The notes: generated by a model not told the origin, from the sequence alone. Positions 35,904 to 48,301 are shown, counted from the first letter of the stretch. The stretch is DNA of 64,000 nucleotides from Clytia hemisphaerica (GCA_902728285.1 CACVBU010000616.1:1363209-1427208), one strand, 5' to 3'. Made by a program: numbers and translations.

Positions 35904-36195
35904 GTCGGAACGAGTAAAATATTTCTGTATTGTACATGAGCTTGCGTCTGATTTTGTGTTGGAAAAAAGGGCAGGGCACTTTTGTAGCAAATTGACGTTA
36001 GATTGCTTCTACTGCTACAATAAACAACATCTTTTCGTCAATTTATGTTTTTACATGTAAAATACAAGATATATTGTACTCTTTTTAACCAATCAGATTG
36101 CCGATAACATTCTAAAACAAACCATAACAGGAATCTGCCAGGAAAGAAAATGAAAATTCATGAAATCATAAACAATCTAAAATCTCGTATATCTT

Positions 36196-37928
36196 TTACA
36201 AAAAGTGAAAATATTCATTGGGATGATATCCAAAAGCATCAAAATCATATTTATAAACTTGATAAACTTTCAACAACAAAGTTCTCGGTATTTTTGAATA
36301 GACATCTTTTAAAACATCGGTTGTTTTTTGTTTATAGTCATGTGAAATTGAAAAATTTATATCAGTTTGAATTAGTTTGAAAATCTTATTCGAATCTAAA
36401 CTCAAATGTTCAAATCTACCAATGAAATCGAATTCGTATTTACATATTTGGCACAATGAAGTCTGTGGCGTCCAATGGTCATCTGCGTCATAACCACCCA
36501 TTGTTAAAAACGTTAAAAATTCTTCAAAAGTGATATCATAATATTCGATTCCATGCCTTATTTTCTTCGAGTGAGTGTTTAGATTTTTTCCTGTTACTTT
36601 AAGAATGATTGGACCAAAATAATGCAGGAAACTTGCTCTTTTGACCACTGGATTCTGAAATTTGTTTCTGTAGACTGAGAAGAGACGATCAAATGGATGA
36701 CGAGAGAGCATGAATGAGAAATAATTGTCTTGCATGTATTTGATTCGTTGGGTATCGTTTTTGAAGTCCTTCATGTACGGCATACGGTAGCTATAAAGCT
36801 GAAAACAGCAAATTGAACAGAGATGTAACCATAAATAGAACCCCCCCCCTTGAGACGTGTAAAACACCAGGGGTGTCATAGACCCGCTGGGACCCAAGCC
36901 CTACTGGAAGATTTGGCAAAAATTTCGTCCCCGGTAGGAAAATACCCTGGAATTTAGCCCCACTGGAGATTGACTCTGATATCCCCATTCGAAGTTCAAT
37001 GTTTAAAAACTGCACTCCAAAACCATCCACACTAGATTTTTTAACCTTTGAACAATAGAATTTCTATCTTCGTTGGGCTTTCAATAAGAATTTTTATCCA
37101 AACCAAGGAAAAAAGTTCCACCGGGGCTGTGACACAGGGGTGTTATAAACAAAAAGTTATCATTGCTTTGTAATAATTTCAAACATACCCCTGTATCATG
37201 CACTCGATTATATGGTAAAAATTACAAAGCTTCGAAATGTTATCCTTATTTTGAAAACTCTGCTCACGTCACATTTTGACAATGCTAAAGTGAGCTAAAG
37301 TTTTGAGAGTCCCTACTGGTTTTCAAGGATTTAAATCCAACATGTTCCATCTCAACAAACTGAAACGCTTTCTCGTTTCTCCACCCCAAATGAAATCTGA
37401 CTTTTGTCCCAGGGACGACAAAATGAGCGTGTCTTTTGGGTATTTCCCTAACTTTTCGTCACCCGTGAAATAAAAAAAAAAACAATGGGACATACACTTT
37501 TTTCTTGTGTTGGTGGGATAAAGCATGTTGCATTGCACATTGCACACAAAAAATTTCTCGTGTCCCCAAGCCTTTGAGTATTCAGACCAGCTTTCTTTCG
37601 GACATACTATGGTAATACTCACAGTATTGAGAGAGGTATTGACCGGATGAGTGTCGACAATACCCAACGTATACAAAACAACCTTCTTCCATGTTGTACA
37701 TGCTACTTTTGGTATACGGCAATATACAAATTTCTTTTTATCATTGTATATGAAGCTATCTCCAAATTTTAAGGTTTTGTTGTTATGATTTTTCTGTCGT
37801 CGTTGGCAGAAATCTTTGAGATGAGATAAACGTTGTTGTTGCTCGTTGTCCTCATTGATTGTTTTTGCGTGTGATACTTTCTCAGGTGATTTCAGAAGAA
37901 ATCCACTCCTTGTGGCGTTTATATGTGG
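36196..37928 (-). CDS. Carbohydrate sulfotransferase (CHST8-14 type), catalytic exons
   Basis: Two exons joined GT-AG, phase 0: 37928-37623 (102 codons) and 36798-36196 (200 codons plus TAA). The first carries the 5'-phosphosulfate-binding loop YCRIPKVACTTWKKVVLYTL; the second carries the 3'-phosphate motif SRHPFDRLFSVYRNKF and the family's HWTPQTSLCQICKYEFDFIG and FEHLSLD blocks, ending near FDAFGYHP as expected for the family C-terminus. Such enzymes are type II Golgi membrane proteins that transfer sulfate from PAPS to glycans such as chondroitin/dermatan or HNK-1-type chains; the acceptor cannot be deduced here. The intron contains a B1 MITE. The N-terminal anchor is not in these exons; a TAG stands in frame directly before 37928, so an upstream exon is required (see 39078-39242). 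Confidence 0.88.
36864..37143. mobile_element. Family B1 MITE in the sulfotransferase intron
   Basis: ACACCAGGGGTGTCATAGACC (diverged left end), AAAACCATCCACACTAGATT in the middle, CACCGGGGCTGTGACACAGG at the right. 280 bp, full order. Confidence 0.8.
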
Positions 37929-38461
37929 CTAAAAATTAGAATAATAACCTTAATCAAAAGATTCAGCCAATACATCTTTTCGACCGTAGCCGCCAATTGC
38001 CGCGGGGCATTTTTTGTCCTTTTTACCACCCTTAAAACATCCCAGTCTTTTTTCGCACCTATAAACAATAGAAAAGGTGTAAAAAAGGGTTGGGTCGAGT
38101 TTAGAGGGGGGTTATTTAAATAATAAAGTGGCACGCGTCTGACCGTGTGATTACGGTCAAAATGGTGTATCGCAAGGGACGATTCGTTCATTATTTTCAG
38201 CCGTTATGGCTATTTCAAATACAGTTACAGTTAAAATTCAGTTGAGACGCTCTCTAATTTGACATTTACTTTTTTTATTCTTGAATTTAATTGAATTTTT
38301 TTGTATCAAAATGTTTGCTTGTCAATTATTTTGTAACAAACATCTAATACATTACATCAGGTTAATCACAAACATTATACTCACAACACTTGCCAAGTTA
38401 GTCCATCGATCTGAAATTAGAAAAAGAAGGACTTTTTCCGAAATTATTTTACTTATTTGTG
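37929..38461. other. Presumed sulfotransferase intron, no exon recognised
   Basis: On the minus strand the acceptor is TAATTTTTAG at 37938-37929. Overlapping open frames on both strands (37919-38191) have no family similarity. A linking exon could be missed here. Confidence 0.4.
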
Positions 38462-38751
38462 ACACCCCTGTGTCACAGACCCGGTGGGACCCCAGCCCCA
38501 TTGAGATATTGACAAAAATGTCGTCCACGGTGGACAAAATACCCTACAATTTCAGCCCCTCCGGTTAATTGACTTTGATTTCATCCCCATTCGAAATTCA
38601 ATGCAAAAATTTGCTGTCAAAAACCATCCCAAATGGATATTTTAAGCTTGGGAACAATAGAATTTCTATCCCAATTGCATTGGGATTTCGATAGAAATTT
38701 TTATCCCCATTGTGGGAAAAAAGTTCCACCGGGGCTGTGAGACAGGGGTGT
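38462..38751. mobile_element. Family B1 MITE, near-consensus
   Basis: ACACCCCTGTGTCACAGACC left and GGGGCTGTGAGACAGGGGTGT right, 290 bp. Internal landmarks CAAAATACCCTACAATTTC, AAAACCATCCCAAATGG and CATTGGGATTTCGATAG. Best full B1 copy here. Confidence 0.88.
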
Positions 38752-39077
38752 TTTGTGGATACTTCAGACGAATAAATCTAAAACCTCTTCAATTTTGAAG
38801 GGGTTTAGTTGTCAAACTATATTCTTATCTTAATGGAGCATATGATTCCTTTGATCACAAGGTCGTTTAGTCAAGTGTTAAGTCTAATATTAAAAATCTA
38901 CATTGTTAAAGTATGCGATGTTTGACCAATGGAGTCTTTGATCATACCATCACGCATTAAAAAAGTTCTAATCACGTCTTCAAGTCGAAAAAAATGGTCT
39001 CATTACGCTAATTTTACCCTAAATCTGGGCCGGACGTATGATCGTTTTATCGGATCCCCCGGGATCCAATCACACCT

Positions 39078-39242
39078 TCACCGATGAGGGGGAGTGCTCT
39101 TGTGTAGGACCGCAGATTTAATGATACCTTCTCTTTTAGTCTGCACATTACAGCACATCAAACTTGCCATGATGTATGTGAAGATCATTGCCGTAAAAAT
39201 ACTGAAAAAACATTTCCTTGTTAATTTCATTCCTTCTCTCAT
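39078..39242 (-). CDS. Candidate signal-anchor exon of the sulfotransferase
   Basis: Short open frame starting at ATG 39242 (second ATG 39230) after an in-frame TAG. It encodes a few basic residues (MREGMKLTRK) followed by about 20 hydrophobic residues (CFFSIFTAMIFTYIMASLMC) and a polar stem, the layout of a type II Golgi membrane protein, in the right place and on the right strand for the missing 5' end of the sulfotransferase. The best-looking donor near the end (CATCG|GTGAAG) is phase 2, whereas the next known exon needs phase 0, so either a weaker donor such as AAT|GTGCAG is used or another exon intervenes. Could also be chance. Confidence 0.35.
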   Translation of the reverse strand: MREGMKLTRKCFFSIFTAMIFTYIMASLMCCNVQTKREGIIKSAVLHKSTPPHR

Positions 39243-40881
39243 AACCTTTTTTTCCTATAATAAAAATCATTATAATAAATTCAACACTTTAAATTTTCAT
39301 TTATTTATCGCCTGGCATTTGGTTTTCATACATATGGTCTGTTGGTAATAATGTAGAGTTTCTTAGCTCGAACGTCTACACCTCGAATGTCGCTTAACTC
39401 AAACAAGTTTTCTCGTCCCCTCGGTTAACAATGCCTTATAAACCATACTCCATAAAATGAAACTACCTTAACTCGAACAAATTTGTGTTCCTTGTTCGGG
39501 TTTGAGTTATGGAGACTCCACTGTTCTAGTTTTATTTTCAAAATGTTAAAGTTAAATCATGAAAACATTCCTCTTATACAGTCAATACCAATCATAAGAA
39601 ATGCTTTTTCAAATGGAATTGGGATCAATGTATCGCAATGAAATAACGCAAAGTTCTTGAGGGGTTATCAGGCACGGTAATCTTGTTATAATCTAGCGGT
39701 CACCCAGTTAAAAAGAAATTAATTTTTTTCATTAATCTTTCACATTTTACTCAAAATGGAAAACTTCTTTCTCTAAATTTAGGTTTCAAACGTGATACAC
39801 CCACTCCTTCTCAGAGTCGTTTGTTTTACATTTAAATTATATTTCAATCAGAGTAAGACTTACATGCAAAATAGGGGAACGTAAAATTAATTATTAAAAA
39901 TAGTCACACGCATGTTGGGCTGTTCATAGAATATGGGGCTGCACGAACCTTTTCAAGTCAAGAAAAGATTCTTTGAAATGTGTGGATACCCCCTGGAAAA
40001 TGGCAAGATTTGCAAAAGAAGCCTTGGAAAAAATATTTTTTCATCTTATAAGCCTTAAAGTGACGCTGGAATATTTATAATCAGTCTTTTACACCTGGAA
40101 ATGTTCGTCCAACCCCCCCCCCTCTGTATGGATATAAAATGGAATTGAGCCTACTCGGATGTTTTTAACTTTTTTCAGTTTTAAGCCTAAAAAACGCTTT
40201 TAAAATGTTCTTATTTTGCAATTTTGTGAATATTATTGTGCAATTTCCAAAGAAATTGTATGTTTTGGAGTCTACAAATGCCAAAAGCCTTCAAATGAAC
40301 AAGAATAGTTTTTACATTTCATCAGGAATTCCTTAAATTTTTTTTTTGGGGAAAAATCATATTCCAAAGGTATTCTTAGGTCAGGATCCGAATGCTACCT
40401 AAAATCAATTTGTAGTAGATCCTGATTTGGAAAAATGCTCCGGTAACGACGATCATAGAAGCAGTCGCCGAAGTGCACGATGAAGATATTCTTAGTGTAT
40501 TCTAAATAGTTTGGCCAAATCAGTCAAATCATGTAGCAAAATATATCAGAGATTCTTTTAAGAACCCATAAGAGCGGCAAGTTTTTACATGGTCTTTCTT
40601 TACTTTTTTCCTTCGTAGTTCATCGATTGGTTGATTGACACAATTATCAGTTCAAGGTAAGTACAGTGTTGAGGCTCTCTAATTGAATACTCTACTATTC
40701 CATATGATCCATTATTCGATGAAAATCCAACACCCCTTGAAAGTCGAATTAGAGAGTTTCAACTGTAGTCATGTTTTTTAATAAGAAAGTGTATTTAGTA
40801 AGTATTTAGTAAGTATTTAGTAAGTATACCCCTGTATCAGTAGTTGGTCAAATTAGCCCCGATGTAAAAAAGAAAACTTTG
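39243..40881. other. Intergenic, no gene
   Basis: AT-rich. Holds a degraded Family A piece at 40150-40275 (CGGATGTTTTTAACTTTTTT, TTTAAGCCTAAAAAACGC) and a 12-bp tandem TATTTAGTAAG(T) repeated three times at 40795-40828 next to a B1-like ACCCCTGTATCAG scrap. Nothing else recognised. Confidence 0.5.
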
Positions 40882-41103
40882 TACACGTTTTTTTTATAAG
40901 AACAACCTACAAAAGAACATAAAGCTTCGATGGCGAAAATGTTAAGAGAAAGTTAAAAACATTTTAAGGCTTGCCGGACTCGAAAAATACTCACTAAATG
41001 GTGAAAATAAGGGCATGTTAAGAACATTTTTAGTTTTAAAACTCAAAAAGTTAAGAACATTCGAAGACTTTAATTTTTGGATGTTCTTATAAAAAAACGC
41101 GTA
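40882..41103. mobile_element. Family A MITE
   Basis: TACACGTTTTTTTTATAAGAAC left, TTCTTATAAAAAAACGCGTA right; AAAGCTTCGATGGCGAAAAT and AAAAAGTTAAGAACATTC inside. 222 bp. Confidence 0.83.
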
Positions 41104-41257
41104 CGTCTCTGAATCCCCGAAAGAAAATCGAAAAATAACCTATACTCAGATCTCTTTGTAATTCGAACTAAATTAAAAACGCGTCGTCTACAGTCGTAAA
41201 TATATAATCGCAGCAATGTAGTTTCATCTATTTACAAAATGTAGCTAACATCATTTC

Positions 41258-41555
41258 ACACCCCCTTCTCACAGACCCACTGGGACCACTTCCAACTGGA
41301 AAAATTGGCCAAAATTCCGTCCCCAGTGGAAAATTATACTCCCATTTTTGTCCCCACTGAAAATAATCAAATAAACCAATCCTCATTGCAAAATGTTATG
41401 GTATTTTTCCCATTCCCACTGAATTTCCTGTCTTTAAAACAAAATAATCGAAATCCCCAGTGATATAAAATATGGAAATATCAATCCCCATCGAGTCCAT
41501 TATTTTTATCCCAACTGGCTGAAAAAATCATACCGGGTCTGTGAGAAGGGGGTGT
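41258..41555. mobile_element. Family B2 MITE
   Basis: ACACCCCCTTCTCACAGACC left and GGGTCTGTGAGAAGGGGGTGT right, 298 bp. Interior order (ATTGGCCAAAATTCCGTCCC, CCAATCCTCATTGCAAAAT, CAATCCCCATCGAGTC) matches the next copy throughout. Confidence 0.88.
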
Positions 41556-41962
41556 AACTTCAAAACTGTAGATACACAGTATTTGTAATCTCAAATTCAA
41601 ATATCTCAGTTTTGGAAATAGACTACTATAATGTGTGTCAAAAGTTTAGAAGTTTTTTTAAGGAACATAAATTCCGCAATCTTTTTACCGATCCAAAATA
41701 ATCAAAATTTGTAACTAGTTGCTAGCAGAAGAATTAATAAATTATAAATAGAAAATGTTCCAAAAAGTTCAATTTATCCACAACGCTTCTCTTGAAAACA
41801 GTTCTTTTTTGCAGTTAAATTGGAAATAAAAAGGAAGAATCTGAAAAATGATTATATCAACAAATAAAATCGAATAAAGAATAACAAATAGGTGTGAAAT
41901 TTTATGGATAGATTAACACCCCACTTATAAAATTGAGTAAATGAAAATCTAGATTTAATGTC

Positions 41963-42120
41963 CCTAAGAACATCCAAATGTTTTGAAGCCTTCGGATGTT
42001 ATTAACTTTTTGAGTTTTAAGCCTATAAAATTCTTCTTAACATGTTCTTATTTTTACCATTTTGTGTGTATCGAAGCCTTCTCGAATGTTCTTATATTGT
42101 TTGTTATAAAAAAACGTGTA
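41963..42120. mobile_element. Family A MITE, reverse and internally deleted
   Basis: AAGAACATCCAAATG start, ACTTTTTGAGTTTTAAGCC, then a jump to ATCGAAGCCTTCTCGAATGT and GTTATAAAAAAACGTGTA. Confidence 0.7.
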
Positions 42121-42286
42121 AATGATATATCCCTTAGGTATTTTTTTGTTTCGTTTGCTGGTTTATGCTCAGTTTCAGGGCTAGGTTGCTAAAGGCCAAG
42201 TTGCTTAACTTTTTGGCCATTCTCCGGACTAAACCCTTAGAAAATCAGTTGTTTATAAAAAAATGTGTAATTACTGCTTGTTCTAC

Positions 42287-42585
42287 ACACCCTCTTCTCA
42301 CAGACCCACTGGGAACCCTTCTCACTGAAAAATTGGCCAAAATATCGTTCCCAGTGGAAAATTATACTCTGATTTTTGTCCCCGTTGAAAATAATCAAAT
42401 AAGCAAATCCTCACTGCAAAATAATGTGCTATTTTTTTCCTCCCCACAGAATTCTTTGGCTAGAAAACAATGTAATTCAAATTCCCAGCAATAAAAGACG
42501 TGGTAATATCAATCCCCATCGAGTTTTGGTCCGTTATTTTACCTCCACTGGATAAAATTCTACCGGGTCTGTGAGAAGAGGGTGT
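42287..42585. mobile_element. Family B2 MITE
   Basis: ACACCCTCTTCTCACAGACC left, GGGTCTGTGAGAAGAGGGTGT right, 299 bp; aligns end to end with the copy at 41258-41555. Confidence 0.88.
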
Positions 42586-42875
42586 TTCTACCTAGATGCT
42601 AAATAAACCGAGGGTTAACCAAATTTTAAGCTTCGCACATTCGCTTTAGGAAGACCCAGGCAGTAAACTAGAAACATCATGAATAAAAACAAACTTTACA
42701 GTCTGGATAAACTATGAAGCAGATTTTAGCAAAAAAGTTTTCTCGGCTCTAAAGAAAAATCTAGAGAAGCATTCCCTTAAATGCTCTGACCATAGTCGAA
42801 AAATTGATTTAGTAGTTGAACACAAAAGTTATGTTTTAGGTTCTTTAACACTTTTAACAAAGAATTGCCTTTATA

Positions 42876-43398
42876 GGCTGCGTTTAGACCAGCCTGGCAT
42901 TTGTAATTGCTTGCAGTATTCTTTTGAATTATATTGTTCCGCGCAATTGTTCGGTTTGTCAAATGCCTAATGATGCCAGCGTGTTGGCATTTCGTTGGCA
43001 TTTGAAATGCCATTTTGAGCAAAGGAATCCCCTTTTCTGGCATTTCAAATCAAACAAAGGAACCAAAACAGAGAGAAAAAGTGACATTTTTGATTTTTTA
43101 AAGTATTTGACGTTTTTTATTCAGTTCTTTCTATAGGTTGTAAAATTTGCAAGATTTGCCATAGCCTAGCCCTACGGCAAAAGGTTTCAGTCTTAATGAC
43201 TGCAGTTTTTGAGAAATTCCATGTTTTTCATTGTTTTATCTGTCAAAGTTGAACTTGAGGGAATCACCTTTTCAGTAATGACTCTAAAAAGACGATTCCT
43301 TAAATGCCATGACAGAAAATACAATGGAAAAGCTATTAAAATCGAATCCCTCATGAGCAAATGCCAAATTACAAATGCCAGTTGGTTTGAACGCAGCC
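42876..43398. mobile_element. Foldback element with GGCTGCGTT ends (523 bp)
   Basis: Left GGCTGCGTTTAGACCAGCCT then GGCATTTGTAATTG; right CAAATTACAAATGCCAGTTGG then TTTGAACGCAGCC. Flanks carry ATA on both sides. The interior contains a second palindrome around TTGGCATTTGAAATGCCATT. Short open frames inside are not recognised. Confidence 0.75.
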
Positions 43399-44109
43399 AT
43401 AAACTGCTTTTTAATCAAATCCCTTAACAGTAATTAAGAGTTTAATTGCAAAAACGACGCTATGAACTTTAAAAAGACGACGTAAGGATCCTTAGCTCCA
43501 ATGAGAAAACTCCTCTGCCTTGATTTACTTTGATTTTGATTTCGTACATTGTCAAGATCCATGAATGCTTTTATTAAACAACATTTACCCTAGATTATTC
43601 TAAGTTTGAGTTGTCAACTTAGCCAAATTTTCAAGGAGTAAATTCCTCCGCATTTCAATTTTTCTAAATAATTTTCAATTTTTCCTAAGTTTGATTTGTC
43701 AACTTAGCCAATTTTCAAGGAGTCAATTTCTCCTTATTTCAATTTTCAAGTTAATTTATCAATCAATTTTTGTCAATTTTTCCACATTCATTCCAACTTA
43801 AGTCCTATATTAGATTTTGTCAAGTTTTCAATCATAAAATTTAGAAATATTCAACTTTTGTTTCAGTTTGAACAGTCGTTACAAACAAAGCCTGATCGCA
43901 TTCATTCCAATCAACCCCAAATCCCTACATTCAAACAGAGTTGCCTTGAATTCAAACAGTATCGCCTCGAACTCAACAAGCTACTAATTACATCAGCTAT
44001 CCAATCGTCTTCATCGCCACGCCCACTCAACAATTCGCTGTTGCGCATGCTACTTCGGAGCAAAAAGAAGTACCAACCACGGATAGGACCTCGAAAGCCC
44101 GAACCGAAA
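43399..44109. other. Leader side of BEL-1, LTR not recognised
   Basis: Contains a direct repeat of TGTCAACTTAGCC...TTTTCAAGGAGT (43612 and 43693). It is where the 5' LTR or leader of the old BEL-1 copy should lie, but with the 3' end gone I cannot pair an LTR. The open frame 43858-44277 reads into the gag region. Confidence 0.4.
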
Positions 44110-47100
44110 ATGGCCACAAAACCAGACGATCAAGCGCTACCAAATCAAGACGAAACTATTCCACCAGGACTCCATCGTGATGTACCAAAATCAGACACCG
44201 CCAAGGGAGCTATACCCAAGCTACCAAAAATAGACACCTCACATATCGCTATCGCTAAGCTGGTGAAATCCGCATAGCCAGGACTGAAACTCATCCAAGA
44301 AGACATTGAAGATTTCATAGACGAGAATCCTATCATTGATTTGGTCGATATTGACGAAATAACTGATTCCCTTAACGTCATTGGAACACTCAAAGCAACA
44401 TATAAACGATTGCATACCGAGCTTCAATTTGATGAAGATCAAAGCTACCAGACCACCTTGCAAACCATCAAAGCATACACCAAAGAGGGTCTAGCCAAGA
44501 AACGTACCTTAAAAAGTGCTATCACTCAAACAAACCGATCGGCACAACTCAAATCTATCGAATTTGCCACCAAAAGTATTCATCAAAAACTCAAACTCGT
44601 CGAAAGTAAAACATCCTTTGTTCCATCTCAATCACCAGATGCTGAACTCAAAAACGCACAAAAAGGGACAAGTGACATCTACAAATCACTCGAATGCATA
44701 TCTAAAGATCTTCAACCACTCATCAAAGAAGCCTTTGGTACCACCAAACAATCCGAAGTTTTTGGCCTTCAAACACGGTATGAAGCTTCACTCACCAATT
44801 TTCGCATACTCATCTCACTTATCGACAAAGAAGTCTCATCGTGTGAACTTGAGAAACATTCAAAATTCAAGGACTCCATCCTCAAAATCAAGCTTCCAAA
44901 GTTCAGTGGATTCGAATCAACTATGGACATCTATACCTTTCAAACCGAGTTTGAAAAGATCAACCTTCGTGATACACCAAAAATCTTCCTACCATACCTA
45001 CTTCGAAATAACTACCTGGACCAGCCAGCACTGTCAATTGTCAAAGCTGACACCGACATTGATGAGATGTGGAAACGCCTCAAGTCGTCCTACGGAAACA
45101 CGAAGATACTACTCGACAACAAACTTTCTGAGCTCTCCAAGCTTGAAATCCCCTCCAAGATCAAATCACCATCCAAAGCTGCAGAAGTCATCAGCAAAAT
45201 TATCAGCACCATGAAGGATCTAATAATACTCGGCAAAAGGCATAAGATCGAACAAAGGTTGTATAATGGAGATGGACTGCAACGTATCTACCTTCTCATG
45301 GGCACAAGCATGACAACAAGATGGCTCCAATCAACGTGTGAGGACGAACTGGAAGAAAATGATCTATGGGACCAACTCATCAAATTCCTCGAGATCGAAC
45401 GCAAAATCCAAGAGCAAAAACAACTCATCTACAAGTAAGAACCACAGAAACCTGAACAGAAACCACACAAACGAGATTCGCCTTCCTATCATTCTGACGT
45501 CAAAGACGAACTGGTATGTCATATCTGTGGTGATCGCAATCACATCGCAACCAATGGTCCAAGCAACACCAAAATCGTACAATATTTTGCATGCCCGAAA
45601 TTCGTCGAGATGTCACCACTGGAAAGATTCCAAAAACTACGATCAAAGGGTCTATGCTACCAATGTTTATATCCAGGTGCACAACGCAAATCCGGCAAAC
45701 ATCAAGATGGTCAATGCCAACGAGCCTTCATCTGCAAGCATCCGTATCACGACCCATTCACAACCAAAATGCACGTCCTCGTATGCGATTCCCACAAAGA
45801 TGACCAACAAAATCTGCTCGAACATTACAAATCAAGATGTCTCACACGCCAACGTCAACTTCCATCATTCTCTAAAGAAATCAATTTATCACATCTTGAA
45901 ATTGAAGAACATCCACCAATCAAAGATGAAGCCAACACCGTCGAAAAATCAAACCCAATCATCAAAGCAATGTACATGCTCCAAACGATTGAAGTCGACG
46001 GTAAGGAATATACAATCTTCTACGACATCGGATGAGCTAACTTTATTACAAGATTTCAAGCAACTCAATCGTTGGGTGCTCGAGCTGTTCAACAATACTC
46101 GGGCACAGTCTGGATGGGAAGAGTCGGTGGTATCACATTTTGCACAGACCATGGCATCTACAATATACGTCTCCATTCTATCCTCTCCAAGGCAAAGTTG
46201 AAAGAGATATCCAGCATCATTACCAGGAACAATGTGGCGATCCAATAGAGTTACCAAGTCTTCCAAAACGAGTCGGTGGAGATGTTGACTTCATGATTGG
46301 GATTCGACATCTTTCAAATTTCCCAGAGAAGGTCTTTGAACTTCCATCAGGATTAACAATTTACAAGTCAAAGTTCAGAAGCGTCGATGGCAGCCAAGGA
46401 GTTACCGGTGGTCCACATGAAGTATTTTGAAGAGTTACATGCATTCCATTCCTTCCAATCAAGCCACTTTATCAACAGCCAACTGAAGATCTATCGCCAA
46501 GGATACAATGTCAATCCAGACCTCAGACTACTGGGTTACGAGGACATCAAACAAGACTACAACCAATTCATTCAAGTAGAATCAACTGGTAGTGAAATCA
46601 GCTTCAGATGTGTCAAATGTCGAAACTGTACCACCTGCAAAGAACACAGTACTGAAGACGCATCAGAGAAGAAGTGGAGCAGGACCTAATCAATCGTTCT
46701 GTGAAGGTCAACGTCTACGAGTGCATAACAACTGCTACATTACCATTACTCCAAAATCCTGAGACTGCACTTGCACCAAATCGAAACATTGCTCTATGCG
46801 TGTACAATCAACAAGTCAAACGTCTTGCAAAGAATCAACAGGACAAGGATGACATAATCGAATCGGAATCCAAACTTCAATCACTTGGTTATGTCGAATA
46901 TGTAAAGAACCTACCAATTGATCAACAAAGAATGCTCCAATCAAACCCTGTACAAAACTTCATTCCCTGGCGTGCAGTCTGGAAACCATCATCAATCTCC
47001 ACACCATGTCGTGTCGTCTACGATGCTTCAATGCCAACTGAATCTGGGAAATCACTGAACGACATCCTACCCAGAGGACGCAATGGTATGAATAAACTTC

Positions 47101-47868
47101 TTGAAACCTTCCTTCGGTGGAGGGGACAAAGATTTGCATTTCACACTGACATCCAGAAGATGTATAACACAATCAAGCTCGATCAATCTCATTGGTGTTT
47201 GCAACGATACCTATGGCATGAATCACTTGCCCATGATTTATCACCAGACGAAAAAATCATCAAAACTCTCATGTACGGAGTTAAATCAAGCGGAAATCAG
47301 GCAGAATTCGGTTTGAGGGAGACCGCCGAAATCTTCCAAGACCAACATCCAGATGTTCATCGTACTGTTTCAAAGGATATCTACGTCGACGATTGTTTAT
47401 CTGGGCATTCAACACGAAGAAGTCCAAGAAATATCCAACGAGATCGAAGTAGTCATATCCCACGGTGGATTTGCTCTCAAAGGTGTAACAATCTCAGGAA
47501 GTCATCCAAACGATAACCTCTCATCAGAAGGTGAAACAATATCAGTTGCTGGAATGACATGAAAACCAAAGGAAGATTCGATCGCACTTGACATCAAAGA
47601 CCTCAATTTTGCAAAAAGGTATCGTGACAAGAAAGTTGGTGTCATCAATGAAGTACCAGCAAAATTAACCAGAAGACAATGTGTATCCAAAGCTTCAGAA
47701 GTCTTCGATCTATCCGGAATCATCACACCAATCACAGCATCGCTCAAATTAGATTTACATGATTTAGTAAACCGAAAACTATCTTGGCACGACACATTGC
47801 CTGAGAATCTTCGTCAACTCTGGATATCGAACTTCCAACTCATCTCAGAAAGTAAAGACATCACCTAT

Positions 47869-48301
47869 CAGGGCCGGCGAAACCGGGGGGGCTAGGGGGG
47901 CTATAGCCCCCCCCCCCACTTTTTTGCAAAAAAAAAAGAGTGAGAGAGAGAAAGAGAGGGTGAGAGAAAAATAAATTGGCTACGTTCAACAATGTAGCCA
48001 AAATGGTTTAACAATCTTTCTTTGCTCCATATCCATAAAAATCTAACGGATAAACTTTATTTAGATGAAGTTAGGGTAGAGAGTTTGTGTCGACTCGAGA
48101 GCGTCGTTTTAGTTACTTTTTTAATTTCTTTGATTTTTTCATTCCAATAACTTCATAAAAATAAAATTAGATCACTTCTAAGCCAATGTAGAGTACCATA
48201 ATTTCAAAAATTTTCCGGCCCGTCGGCCCCAACCGGTGGGGCCTCCTTAGTCACTATAATCATTTAGCCCCCTCACTTTTAAAACCGATTCGCCGGCCCT
48301 G
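47869..48301. mobile_element. DNA element inserted in BEL-1 (CAGGGCCGGCGAA ends)
   Basis: 433 bp; ends CAGGGCCGGCGAA and TTCGCCGGCCCTG, with TAT on each side (47866-47868, 48302-48304). Removing the element and one TAT restores the BEL-1 reading order. The interior has a GGGGGGGCTA...TAGCCCCCCC hairpin near the left end and a GAGAGAGAAAGAGAG run. Superfamily uncertain. Confidence 0.82.

Noticed and set aside
37919..38191. Overlapping open frames on both strands as a sulfotransferase exon
   Set aside because: The minus-strand frame is not the one that continues into the sulfotransferase exon and shows no family block.
44516..45214. Long +2-frame open reading in BEL-1 gag
   Set aside because: Shadow of the true gag frame; composition is Ser/Pro/Asn-rich and has no gag motif.
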